Assembly (NCBI RefSeq): GCF_900156685.1
Contig: NZ_FTOJ01000012.1
Location: forward strand, 29,597-93,596
Direction of reading: 5' to 3'
DNA from: Chryseobacterium piscicola
GTDB lineage: Bacteria > Bacteroidota > Bacteroidia > Flavobacteriales > Weeksellaceae
Length of the DNA stretch: 64,000 nt
The notes under the pieces are model-generated. The model saw nothing but the letters and a program-made list of their open reading frames with translations, did no database searches and was not told the origin of the DNA. Positions 27,301-34,808 of the stretch are shown here, piece after piece. A program made the position numbers and the translations under genes. Numbering within the stretch: the stretch's first letter is position 1; each line of letters starts with the position of its first letter.

Positions 27301-28106
27301 ATTTTGCCAGAACTTTCTTCGGATTGTCTAATGACAGTGAATTTGATGAAGAAATCAGCAGAAATTATAATCGTGTAAGAATTTCTCAAATCAAATTTGC
27401 TCCATCTATTTCAAAAACGAGTTGGTTGAATTTGAAAAACCAATTTCAATTGACTTTTGAGCATTCTAAGGTGCAAAGAAATGATGATCGCTTCATTTCA
27501 ATTTCTCCGGATGTGAATCCTGAGGTTTTCAACGGGCAACAATTCGGAGGAGCTAATTATACGTTTAGTTTTAAAAATTCCGATAGCAAAGCTTTTCCTA
27601 CTTTGGGAATGGAGCTTATTCTAAACGCAGGCTGGAAAACAAATCTATCCAACTTCAACCAGAATTTTGTTGCTTATCAAGGAACATTAAACTTATTCAG
27701 AAGAATTGATAAAAAAGGGAAATTTGTATTTGCCAATTCAGCCAACGCGATGATCATCAATAACAATAATTTCGAATTTTATCAGGCAGCGAGCATCGGC
27801 GGACGAAACGGAATGCGTGCTTACAGAAACGAAAGGTTTTCAGGGAAATCATACTTTATCAACAGTGCAGAAGTTCGATGGGATTTTGGGCGTGTAAAAA
27901 ACAGTATTGTTCCTGCGAATATGGGAATTTTAATCGGCTATGATTTGGGAAGGGTATGGAACGATAATGAAAATTCAAACACTTGGCATCAAGGCGTGGG
28001 TTCGGGTTTCTGGCTCGGTATTCTAGATATGATCTCCGCAAGAGTTGATTATTTTATTGGTTCTGATGGCGGAAGAATTTCTGGTGGTGTGGGAATGAGT
28101 TTTTAG
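24390..28106 (+). CDS. Metallophosphoesterase fused to a C-terminal outer-membrane barrel
   Basis: This 1238-residue lipoprotein-like protein carries a lipobox in VSSLLFYSCA near residue 28. A calcineurin-like phosphoesterase domain at about 50-360 has LIGDAGNANEKQ, FLGDNIYPLGMP, IPGNHDWYHG, LHHPI and SGHDHNLQ. A middle domain of about 450-780 contains ARLFDMLIGDWDRHEDQWKW. The last 320 or so residues are alternating beta-strands typical of an outer-membrane barrel: GANYTFSFKN, FEFYQAASIGGRNGMRAYR and a final GGVGMSF. The GGRNGMRAYR stretch resembles the Omp85/patatin-type surface-antigen barrel. Phosphatase activity at the cell surface is the likely output, and the substrate is unknown. Confidence 0.85.
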   Translation: MNLSCIKSLKNSSVIMSFTVSSLLFYSCATYKVQKGKELPEIPVLQAKNKNDFKIFLIGDAGNANEKQAQYTLDLLKNKLDSADENSVLMFLGDNIYPLGMPKKDDKEYDSAKVKLENQLKITKNFKGKTIVIPGNHDWYHGLEGLKAQEEFVKSYLKDNKSFLPRNSCPIDDINLSKDIKLIVLDTEWALINWDNYPGINKNCDIKTKEDFYAEFKDLITKNQDKRIIVALHHPIISSGVHAGFNSAKSHLSSFQGKLPVPGVATLIHTLRSSSGASMEDFSNNHYAELAGRIKNIVQDKENVIFVSGHDHNLQYHSEKNIQQIISGAGSKTDPVTITSKADFSYGGSGFAVLNLRIDQSADVEYFSTKNNDLKNLTNIQVKNRTKEFVNNFPSHLSSTFTSAVYSEKMTTKGEFYTWLWGNHYRKYYATPITNKTADLSTLNGGYTPFREGGGNQSNSLRLQSKDGQEFVMRGVKKNAIRFLNNQGFKKNSFGSELSNTFPERFLMDFYTTSHPFTSFSVNNLADKIDLFHSNPQLYYVPKQRQLGHFNQNYGDEMYMIEERFSSDPKTLASLDNATDIVSTSELIKNLQKNSNYTVDQDLYIRARLFDMLIGDWDRHEDQWKWAAYKNGKNTVYKPIPRDHDQAFSNYDGAAFKLIMNIPMIRHMKSFKDEIKNVKWMNMEPYPLDLIILKAANEKQWNEQAKYIQDNISDRDINEAFKNLPKEVQDDTIADIQRKLKIRKQDLGKYAKDYYFNLIEKVPIAGTVNKDKFVILKNTDGLVNVKQYEIEDKNQIEKLVFEKTYNDTVTKEIWVYGLEEDDIYEVAGNGNSKINIRLIGGYNHDVYKVANGNKVKIYDFKSQKNTYETKGASKYLTNDYQANTYNWKHPKYNFFAGYPNADFNPDDGLILGFVANYTVNNFIRDPFTQKHSLSANLYTATGGFNLGYKGIFKKTIFGWDAQVDALFTTPHFARTFFGLSNDSEFDEEISRNYNRVRISQIKFAPSISKTSWLNLKNQFQLTFEHSKVQRNDDRFISISPDVNPEVFNGQQFGGANYTFSFKNSDSKAFPTLGMELILNAGWKTNLSNFNQNFVAYQGTLNLFRRIDKKGKFVFANSANAMIINNNNFEFYQAASIGGRNGMRAYRNERFSGKSYFINSAEVRWDFGRVKNSIVPANMGILIGYDLGRVWNDNENSNTWHQGVGSGFWLGILDMISARVDYFIGSDGGRISGGVGMSF

Positions 28107-28143
28107 AGGTTTAGTCATTTTTATCATTAAACTTTATTGGAGT

Positions 28144-28728
28144 ATGAAAAAGATTTATTTTTTAATATTGATTTTATCTTTAATTGTAGGAGGATTTATT
28201 TTTTATGATTTAAAGTCAAATGAAAAACTTGAAACATCTAGTAAAAGTCACAAAATTCAAAACATAAACCCCGAAATATTTATTTTTCACTTTCAGCCAT
28301 CACTGAAAGAAAACTCCGAAGTGATTATCAATTTTGAGAAGAAATATTTAGTTTTTAAAACGATGTACCCCTTTATCCCGGAACCGCCGCCAAGGAGAGG
28401 TGGCGCAAAAGAGCCTTTCGAAAATTCAAAAAAACCACTTCAAAACTATTTTACGGATCTTGAGGGAGATGATTTAAAACATCTTAAAAGTTTGATAAAA
28501 TCACTCTCAACTAGCGATTATAAAAGAATTGAAGATAATTATATTGACGGTATTTCATATAATTTCAGTATTCTTTTTTCAGATAAAAGTTTAAAAAATG
28601 CATTTGTAGCCCATGATAAAACTGAAAATCAGGAGAAAATAATTCTTGAAGTTTTACGACTTCTTGAGAAGACCAATAAACATGAAGAAAATTTTGAAAT
28701 TTTAGTTTACTACAGCAAAATTTATTAA
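28144..28728 (+). CDS. Membrane-anchored protein with Pro-rich segment, function unknown
   Basis: This 194-residue protein has one N-terminal membrane helix or signal (IYFLILILSLIVGGFIFY) and then a soluble part with a conspicuous PEPPPRRGGAKEP stretch near residue 80. I recognise no family. It lies 38 bases after the phosphoesterase-barrel gene on the same strand, so co-transcription is likely. It ends base-to-base with the convergent lipoprotein gene. Confidence 0.7.
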   Translation: MKKIYFLILILSLIVGGFIFYDLKSNEKLETSSKSHKIQNINPEIFIFHFQPSLKENSEVIINFEKKYLVFKTMYPFIPEPPPRRGGAKEPFENSKKPLQNYFTDLEGDDLKHLKSLIKSLSTSDYKRIEDNYIDGISYNFSILFSDKSLKNAFVAHDKTENQEKIILEVLRLLEKTNKHEENFEILVYYSKIY

Positions 28729-29604
28729 TTAAAACTGAAACCTATAAACATTTCCGCCTTCTTTTTTGTCTTTTTCATCGGCAATCAGCAGAGATCTATC
28801 ATCTAGAAAAACTACAGCTTCCTTTTGAGAATTGTGATTTAATGAAATTTTTTGAATGAAGCTCCCGGTAAAGTTGTTCTCAAAAAAGGAAGACACCAAA
28901 TGAACATTTTTATGAGTTAACAGTACAATTTGATTTTTTGAATTAATTGTAGCTGATGTGATTGCGGCATCGTTGTAGCTGCCTTCCAGTTTGATTTTAG
29001 CAACTAATTTTGCTTCAAAATCACCTTCCTTGTTTGGAATCTGGAAAACCAAGAAAGTTCCATCAAATCCTTTGCTCCGGTTTTTTGTGAACAGATAAAA
29101 ATTACCTTCTTTTTCTACAAAAGCTTCGCAGTCGTATAATAAGTTAGATTTTTTTGGCGGAAATTCATTCTGTCCTTCATAGTGAAACTTTGTGGTTTGA
29201 ATCACATTGGCAGATTTCTGGGAGGCTTCTTTTAAATCTAATTTCAATATAGAAAGGTTACGTCTGTCGTTTTCGTTATTCCCAAAATCACCAATGTAGA
29301 GATTTCCTGCATTGTCTTTTGTAATATCTTCCCAGTCGTTGTTTTCAGCATTTTCTACCACAACATCAGCAATTAGATTTCCGGTACGGTCTACTGCATA
29401 TACTACATTTTTGTTTCCTGCATCTTCAATAGCCCAAATTGTTTTCTGATCTTGTGAAAGCGCTATTCCCGAAACTTCTTTCAGCTTTTTGGGCAGCGTA
29501 AATTCTACCTTCAAAGTATCTTCTTTTGCCTGTGTGTTTTCGGTTTTAGGGTTGCATGATAGCAAAAGTAATGAAGAAATGGTAAAAAGAATATTCATTT
29601 TCAT
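28729..29604 (-). CDS. Lipoprotein with predicted beta-propeller (SdiA-regulated-like)
   Basis: This 291-residue protein has a lipobox in ISSLLLLSCNP. Repeated beta-sheet blades follow (EVSGIALSQDQKTIWAIEDAG, GNLYIGDFGNNENDRRNLSILKL, LLYDCEAFVEKEGNFYLFTK and KEAVVFLDDRSLLIADE), which suggests a beta-propeller of the SdiA-regulated or esterase-like type. The function is unknown. The start overlaps the mazG stop by four bases (ATGA), so it is translationally coupled to mazG. Confidence 0.78.
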   Translation of the reverse strand: MKMNILFTISSLLLLSCNPKTENTQAKEDTLKVEFTLPKKLKEVSGIALSQDQKTIWAIEDAGNKNVVYAVDRTGNLIADVVVENAENNDWEDITKDNAGNLYIGDFGNNENDRRNLSILKLDLKEASQKSANVIQTTKFHYEGQNEFPPKKSNLLYDCEAFVEKEGNFYLFTKNRSKGFDGTFLVFQIPNKEGDFEAKLVAKIKLEGSYNDAAITSATINSKNQIVLLTHKNVHLVSSFFENNFTGSFIQKISLNHNSQKEAVVFLDDRSLLIADEKDKKEGGNVYRFQF

Positions 29605-30377
29605 ACGTTATTATTTAAGAGTTTTGCTTCCTCCCAAAGTTCGTCCATTTCTTCCAAAGTCATGTCTTCCAATTTGAGATTTCTTGTTGTTGCTAAATTT
29701 TCCATTTTTTGGAATCTTGAAATGAATTTTAAATTGGTTCTTTCCAAAGCCGAATCGGGATTTAAACCTGAAATTCTGGCATAGTTGATTAGTGAGAAAA
29801 AGACATCACCCAACTCAAGTTCTTTTTTATTAACATCTGTTTCTGCGTGAAATTCGTTGATTTCTTCATCTACTTTTTTCCAGGCATCTTCGGCATCATG
29901 AAATTCAAACCCGATTCCTTTCACCTTATCCTGAATTCTGTACGCTTTTACGATACTTGGTAATCCTTTCGGAACACCGCCCAAAATAGATGTATTGCCT
30001 TCTTTTAATTTTAATTTTTCCCAGTTTTGTTTTACCTCTTCTTCATCTTTTACTTCTACATCTCCATAAATATGAGGATGACGGAAGATTAATTTTTCAT
30101 TTAAAGAATTGATGACATCAGCTATATCAAAACTCTCTTTTTCTGAGCCAATTTTAGCATAGAAAACCAAATGAAGAAGTACATCGCCCAATTCTTTTTT
30201 AATTTCAGTTAAATCTTCCTGCAGGAGGGCTTCGGAAAGCTCATACGTTTCTTCCAAAGTCAAATGGCGAAGTGTCTGAAGCGTCTGTTTTTGATCCCAC
30301 GGACATTTTTCGCGAAGGTCATCCATAATATCTAATAGTCTTCCGAAAGCTTCAAGTTTTTCTTGTCTGGTATTCAT
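29601..30377 (-). CDS. mazG: Nucleoside triphosphate pyrophosphohydrolase MazG
   Basis: This 258-residue protein of normal length (E. coli 263) has two MazG domains. The first has CPWDQKQTLQTLRHLTLEETYELSEALL and ELGDVLLHLVFYAKIG; the second has EDAWKKVDEEINEF and ELGDVFFSLINYAR. The EExxE and ExxD metal ligands are visible. It hydrolyses NTPs to NMP and pyrophosphate and clears non-canonical nucleotides. It lies downstream of the ruvX-def-DUF5606 group and is coupled to a lipoprotein gene. Confidence 0.95.
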   Translation of the reverse strand: MNTRQEKLEAFGRLLDIMDDLREKCPWDQKQTLQTLRHLTLEETYELSEALLQEDLTEIKKELGDVLLHLVFYAKIGSEKESFDIADVINSLNEKLIFRHPHIYGDVEVKDEEEVKQNWEKLKLKEGNTSILGGVPKGLPSIVKAYRIQDKVKGIGFEFHDAEDAWKKVDEEINEFHAETDVNKKELELGDVFFSLINYARISGLNPDSALERTNLKFISRFQKMENLATTRNLKLEDMTLEEMDELWEEAKLLNNNV

Positions 30378-30610
30378 TTTTTAGATTTAAATCTGTTGTA
30401 AATTTAGTGAATATTGTGCTTTGTGATAAAAGAAAGAATGTTTAATCATAAATAGAATTTCAAAAATATTCAAAGAATAAATTTTACTTGAATTTGAATT
30501 AGCATACAAGGTAGAATTTTACTGCAACTCAAATTAAACGTGTAAACCTTAGTATTACGCATCTAATTTAAAAATTTGAGGCTTGGTATTGTGCTACACT
30601 ACATTTGGGG

Positions 30611-30643
30611 TAAAAAAAACCTCATCAGTAATGATGAGGTTTA
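30611..30643 (-). terminator. Terminator after the DUF5606 gene
   Basis: A ten-pair stem AACCTCATCA/TGATGAGGTT is followed on the minus strand by eight T's. Confidence 0.8.
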
Positions 30644-30663
30644 TTCAATTAAGATAAAAAAAA

Positions 30664-31221
30664 TTATCCCATTTTTCTATGCGTACTTTTGGTAGCTGCT
30701 TTAGCTCCGGTACTTGCTTTTACTTTTGGAGTAGCAGGTTTTTCTGCTTTAGGAGCTTTTTTAGGAGCCTCTTTTTCTACATTGATTTCTTCTGCAGCTT
30801 CACCTTCTAACGTTTCCGGTTCTGCTTTTACAAAGCTTTCTGGTGTGATGTAACCTGCTTTGTGAAGTGTGTTGTACCATTGAGCCAACTTCTTGATATC
30901 AGAAACATAAACTCTGTCTGTGTCATAATTTGGCAGAGATGCGTTCATAAAGTCTTTCAATTCTTCTTCTGAAGATTTGTGAGATATTGTTTCCTTATAA
31001 TCGTAGTTTTTTGCAATATTTTCAAATACTTCAAACAAAGGCACTTCTTTATCAAAAGTAAACATTGCAATATTGTCTAAAAGACTTACCTGACTTGAGT
31101 TTCCGATGCTTACTTTCTTTTTTGTAGTAACATCCTCAATGATAAAACCGTTTCTTAGCTGAGAAACCAATTTAAAAAGTCCCGGTTTTCCGGAAATCGA
31201 AATTATTTTTTCTAACTGCAT
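30664..31221 (-). CDS. DUF5606 family protein
   Basis: This 185-residue protein starts MQLEKIISISGKPGLFKLVSQLRNG, and its N-terminal region (about 1-130) matches the DUF5606 pattern. The C-terminal 55 residues are an Ala/Lys/Pro-rich low-complexity tail (KEAPKKAPKAEKPA) that may bind nucleic acid. The family sits next to peptide deformylase in Bacteroidota, as here, and its function is unknown. It is the last gene of the ruvX-def-DUF5606 unit, closed by a strong terminator. Confidence 0.85.
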   Translation of the reverse strand: MQLEKIISISGKPGLFKLVSQLRNGFIIEDVTTKKKVSIGNSSQVSLLDNIAMFTFDKEVPLFEVFENIAKNYDYKETISHKSSEEELKDFMNASLPNYDTDRVYVSDIKKLAQWYNTLHKAGYITPESFVKAEPETLEGEAAEEINVEKEAPKKAPKAEKPATPKVKASTGAKAATKSTHRKMG

Positions 31222-31284
31222 AATCTTGTTTTTTGTGGCAGTATAAAACTGCCTTTTACCTATTTATTTTTTTTATCTTATAAT

Positions 31285-31857
31285 CTACTTAGGAAATCTC
31301 ATTTTATAGCTTATTCCTACTTCGCCTTGAGAAATTTTCACCAATTTTCCTTTCACGAGTTTTTTCTTTAGTGCGCTGAGGTGATCTGTAAAAAGAATGC
31401 CTTCAATATGATCATATTCGTGCTGAATAACGCGGGCTCTAATATCGGAAAAAGTTTCTTTATGCTTTACAAAATTTTCGTCATAATATTCTATAACGAT
31501 TGTACTTTTTCTCTTCACATCTTCTCTCACATCAGGAATAGAAAGACATCCTTCATTGAACTTCCATTCATCTCCGGATTCCTCAAGAATTTTAGCATTA
31601 ATGAAAACTTTCTTAAAATCTTTCAGTTCTTCAGCTATATCCTCATAATCTTCATCATCTGCCAAAGGCGAAACATCAACCATAAAAAGCCTAATATCTA
31701 AGCCAATTTGTGGTGCTGCAAGCCCAATTCCGTTGGCACTATACATGGTCTCAAACATATTATCAATCAACTCCTGAAGCCCAGGGTAATCTTTGTTTAT
31801 ATCCTTCGCCACTTTCCTCAAAACCGGGTCTCCGAATGCTCTTATTGGTAAAATCAT
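31285..31857 (-). CDS. def: Peptide deformylase
   Basis: This 190-residue metalloenzyme removes the N-formyl group from nascent proteins. The three canonical motifs are present: NGIGLAAPQIG near residue 42, EGCLSIP near 112 and QHEYDHIEG near 150, with Cys and two His as metal ligands. An acidic insertion (LADDEDYEDIAEELKDF) between motifs 1 and 2 is typical of Flavobacteria. The start overlaps the ruvX stop by four bases. Confidence 0.97.
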   Translation of the reverse strand: MILPIRAFGDPVLRKVAKDINKDYPGLQELIDNMFETMYSANGIGLAAPQIGLDIRLFMVDVSPLADDEDYEDIAEELKDFKKVFINAKILEESGDEWKFNEGCLSIPDVREDVKRKSTIVIEYYDENFVKHKETFSDIRARVIQHEYDHIEGILFTDHLSALKKKLVKGKLVKISQGEVGISYKMRFPK

Positions 31858-32270
31858 CTTGTTCTTTGTTCTAAAAAATTCTGCAATATAATGGTTGCAC
31901 TTACTTTATCTATCAATCCTTTCTGCTCTCGTTGTTTTTTATTTTTCCCGCTTTGAGAAATAAAAAAAGACGCCATTTTTGAAGTAAATCTTTCATCAAA
32001 ACGATTCACTTCTACAGTAGGAAATTCTATTTTAAATTTTTCGATGAAAACTAAAATACTTTTTTCTATATCTGACATGTTTCCTTTCAAATCTGTCGGT
32101 AGACCTACTACAACAGCTTCTACATTGTTTTCTGAGAAATATTTTTTCAAAAAAACCATTAGGCCAGAAGTCGCTACTGTATCTAGACCACTGGCTATAA
32201 TCTGCATATCGTCTGTAGCGGCAATACCACATCGTACTTTTCCGTAGTCTATCGCTAGAATTTGTTTCAT
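31854..32270 (-). CDS. ruvX: Putative pre-16S rRNA nuclease/Holliday junction resolvase RuvX (YqgF)
   Basis: This 138-residue RNase H-like protein has ILAIDYGKVRCGIAATD at the N-terminus, VVGLPTDLKG in the middle, FDERFTSKMA, and KGLIDKVSATIILQNFL at the end. YqgF processes pre-16S rRNA ends. It overlaps def by four bases and leads the operon ruvX-def-DUF5606. Confidence 0.93.
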   Translation of the reverse strand: MKQILAIDYGKVRCGIAATDDMQIIASGLDTVATSGLMVFLKKYFSENNVEAVVVGLPTDLKGNMSDIEKSILVFIEKFKIEFPTVEVNRFDERFTSKMASFFISQSGKNKKQREQKGLIDKVSATIILQNFLEQRTR

Positions 32271-32475
32271 ATACAGATTTTTATTGTTTTCAAAAGGTCT
32301 TTATTAATTCCTTCTCCTCATTATTGGTCTTAGCTTGCCAATTTCGTTAGTGTTGATTTAATAAGACTGCAAATTTAATAAAATTTACCCATTTTCTTCT
32401 AAACGTATTTTTTTTTATGAATTTTGATTTTTTCCGTGTTTTTTTTTATAAATTTAATTTCCCAAACCCCTCATT

Positions 32476-32958
32476 ATGAAGCAACTCATTTTAGTAAGGC
32501 ACGCAAAGAGCGACTGGCCAGAAGAAACCGAAGACTTCGAAAGACCATTGGCAAACAAAGGTGTAGAAGATGCAATTTTGATGTCTAAATATTTGAAAAG
32601 CAATAATATAAGTATAGATTATATGCTTTCGAGCCCAGCTTTACGGGCTTTGAATACATGTGAAATATTTAGCCAAACTTATCAGCTTACAATCGAGACA
32701 GATGAAAAACTTTATAATCCACAGGAGAGAAATTTTGAATCTGCAATCTACACTTTAGATGATGCGCACGGTTCGGTTGCTCTTTTTTCTCATAATAACG
32801 GAATTTCAAATTTTGCCAATTCTATTTCCGAAGATATTTATCATTTCCCAACCTGTGGCGTTGCAGGTTTTCAGATTGAATGTGATTCTTGGTCTCAATT
32901 TGAAGGTGCCAGAAAGAAACTACTTTTTTTTTATGAACCTAGTAAAATAAAAAAGTAA
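32476..32958 (+). CDS. SixA-like histidine phosphatase family protein
   Basis: This 160-residue histidine phosphatase has the catalytic RHG-type motif LVRHAKSDW (here RHA), conserved RPLANKG, LSSPALRALNTCEIF and the second His in LFSHNNGISNF. SixA dephosphorylates phosphohistidine on signalling or PTS proteins, but the substrate here is unknown. It is monocistronic, convergent with the nuo operon. Confidence 0.9.
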   Translation: MKQLILVRHAKSDWPEETEDFERPLANKGVEDAILMSKYLKSNNISIDYMLSSPALRALNTCEIFSQTYQLTIETDEKLYNPQERNFESAIYTLDDAHGSVALFSHNNGISNFANSISEDIYHFPTCGVAGFQIECDSWSQFEGARKKLLFFYEPSKIKK

Positions 32959-33130
32959 ATCATTCTATTATTAACTTAAATAATTTTCTTTTTTAATTGG
33001 TATTTTGATCACCGTAGTCTGTAGCAACGTCAAAAAAAATTTTTTTGATGGATGTGGGGATTTTCTGCTCATTATAAATTTTGCATGAAGAGAATATACT
33101 TTCTATGCAAGGAGGTATTTTTAATTAAAT
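32959..33130. other. Gene-free stretch after the SixA-like gene
   Basis: No coding frame or RNA is seen. It leads into a diverged copy of the nested repeat. Confidence 0.45.
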
Positions 33131-33213
33131 ATAAGAGTCTATTTTAATTCCATCAATTTTATTTTCCTAATAGCTAAAGGGCTGAATTTAATTATTTTTA
33201 AGCTGACTCTGAT
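33131..33213. repeat. Diverged, shortened copy of the nested repeat
   Basis: It shares with 6051-6210 the left end AAGAGTCTATTTTAA, the CCATCAATTTTATTTTCC segment, the core CTAAAGGG (33174-33181) and the right end TTTTTAAGCTGACTCTGAT. Only one hairpin unit is left, about 83 bases, so the second complementary loop is missing. The similarity is by eye. Confidence 0.6.
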
Positions 33214-33248
33214 ACTATTTGAATTATATGAAGGTATATTTAACCAAG

Positions 33249-33283
33249 AAATGCAATCCGAAGATTGCATTTTATTTTTTTAT
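33249..33283. terminator. Bidirectional terminator between SixA and nuoN
   Basis: A ten-pair stem AAATGCAATC/GATTGCATTT is closed on the minus strand by a C-TTCG-G tetraloop (very stable as RNA), with a T-rich tract on the plus side. It separates the converging sixA and nuo transcripts. Confidence 0.7.
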
Positions 33284-33295
33284 TATAAGAATTTT

Positions 33296-34687
33296 TTATC
33301 CTGCGAATGCAAATATCTTAGCAAAAAGATCAGGGAATATACCTAAAACAATAAGTGAGGCAATTATAAAAACGGCTACTATTTTATAAGTAATAGTTGC
33401 TTTTTCTGACGTTTTGAATGTACTTTCTTTGAAGAAAAACATTGAAATAATAAGTCTTAAATAATAAGCAATAGAAATTGCCGAACCTAAAACAGCAACC
33501 AAAACGATAAATGTATTTTTATCATTACTTAAAGCTTGTGCAAACAGAGAGAATTTACCCATAAAACCTGCCGTTAAAGGAATTCCTGCCATTGATAGTA
33601 ATGATATAGCTGTTGCTACGGATAACAAGGGTTCTGATTTTGCCAGACCTTTGAAAGCTTCGTAAGATGCTTCTCTCTTTATTTTTTCTACATAAATAAG
33701 ACACATAAAAACACCAACGGTTGCTAATGAATAAGCAAAAAGGTAAAATGCTAATGTGTAAGTAGACATAGAGTTCATCCCAAAGAATACCAATCCTATA
33801 TATCCTGCGTGAGATACAGAAGAGTAGGCAAGCATTCTTTTTGCGTTGGTTTGGGCAAGTCCCATTACGTTGGCTAAAAGTAGAGTGATGATAACGAAAA
33901 CACCAAAAATATTAATCCATTCTTGGGTAACTCCTACAAAGCCTATGGTCATCATTTTAAACAAAGCAAAAAATCCTGATATTTTTACGACGCTTGCCAT
34001 AAAAGAAGTTACCAGCGAAGGTGAACCGTAGTAAACATCGGGACTCCACATGTGGAAAGGAGCCAAAGCTACCTTGAAAGACATAGCACAAAGGATCATA
34101 ATTACACCGATTGTAAACATGATGTTGCTAGGATTTGCAATGCTGAAATCCTGAATATTCATTAAATCAAAACTACCGGTGCTTCCGTAGATGAAGGCAA
34201 TTCCGAACAAAAGGAAACCTGTAGCAAAAGCTCCCATAAGGAAGTATTTGATTGAGGCTTCATTTGATCTTAAATCTGTTTTGTTTGCTCCTGCCAATAC
34301 GTATAAAGGAATAGATAAGATCTCGATTCCGATAAATAAAGTGACCAAGTTTTGGAATCCGAAAAGGGTAATTCCACCACAAAGTGCAAAAAGCATCAGT
34401 GCATACAATTCAGATTGATGGCTTCTATGGTTGCTGAACGCAAAACCACCAAGGAAAAATATCAATAATGTAATTACCAAAGATATTTTGGTAAATAGTG
34501 CTGCATTATCACTGTAGTTGTACATGGCTTTGTACTGGTTCAGAAATTCTGCTTGCGGAAAAAAGCTTACAACCAAAGCGATGATAAGCCCCAGAATACC
34601 GATGTATCTTGCCAATTTTCCTTTTTCAAAAACTCCTGAAAACAGTGCTGCAACAGCTGTGAGGAAAACAATTATTAAAACACTCAT
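33296..34687 (-). CDS. nuoN: NADH-quinone oxidoreductase subunit N
   Basis: This 463-residue antiporter-like membrane subunit of complex I is strongly hydrophobic throughout, with the proton-channel signatures IKYFLMGAFATGFLLFGIAF and MLAYSSVSHAGYIGLVFFGM. It pumps protons together with NuoL and NuoM. It is the last gene of the nuo operon, separated from nuoM by 121 AT-rich bases and followed by a terminator. Confidence 0.97.
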   Translation of the reverse strand: MSVLIIVFLTAVAALFSGVFEKGKLARYIGILGLIIALVVSFFPQAEFLNQYKAMYNYSDNAALFTKISLVITLLIFFLGGFAFSNHRSHQSELYALMLFALCGGITLFGFQNLVTLFIGIEILSIPLYVLAGANKTDLRSNEASIKYFLMGAFATGFLLFGIAFIYGSTGSFDLMNIQDFSIANPSNIMFTIGVIMILCAMSFKVALAPFHMWSPDVYYGSPSLVTSFMASVVKISGFFALFKMMTIGFVGVTQEWINIFGVFVIITLLLANVMGLAQTNAKRMLAYSSVSHAGYIGLVFFGMNSMSTYTLAFYLFAYSLATVGVFMCLIYVEKIKREASYEAFKGLAKSEPLLSVATAISLLSMAGIPLTAGFMGKFSLFAQALSNDKNTFIVLVAVLGSAISIAYYLRLIISMFFFKESTFKTSEKATITYKIVAVFIIASLIVLGIFPDLFAKIFAFAG

Positions 34688-34808
34688 AGTATGGATTTGA
34701 GATTTAAAATTTGAGATTTGAAATTTATTTATCTTATCTAAATTTTTTTTGTTCTCTTATTTTTTAAATTATTTAATTAAAATTTATGTCACTCAATCTT
34801 TTATTCTT

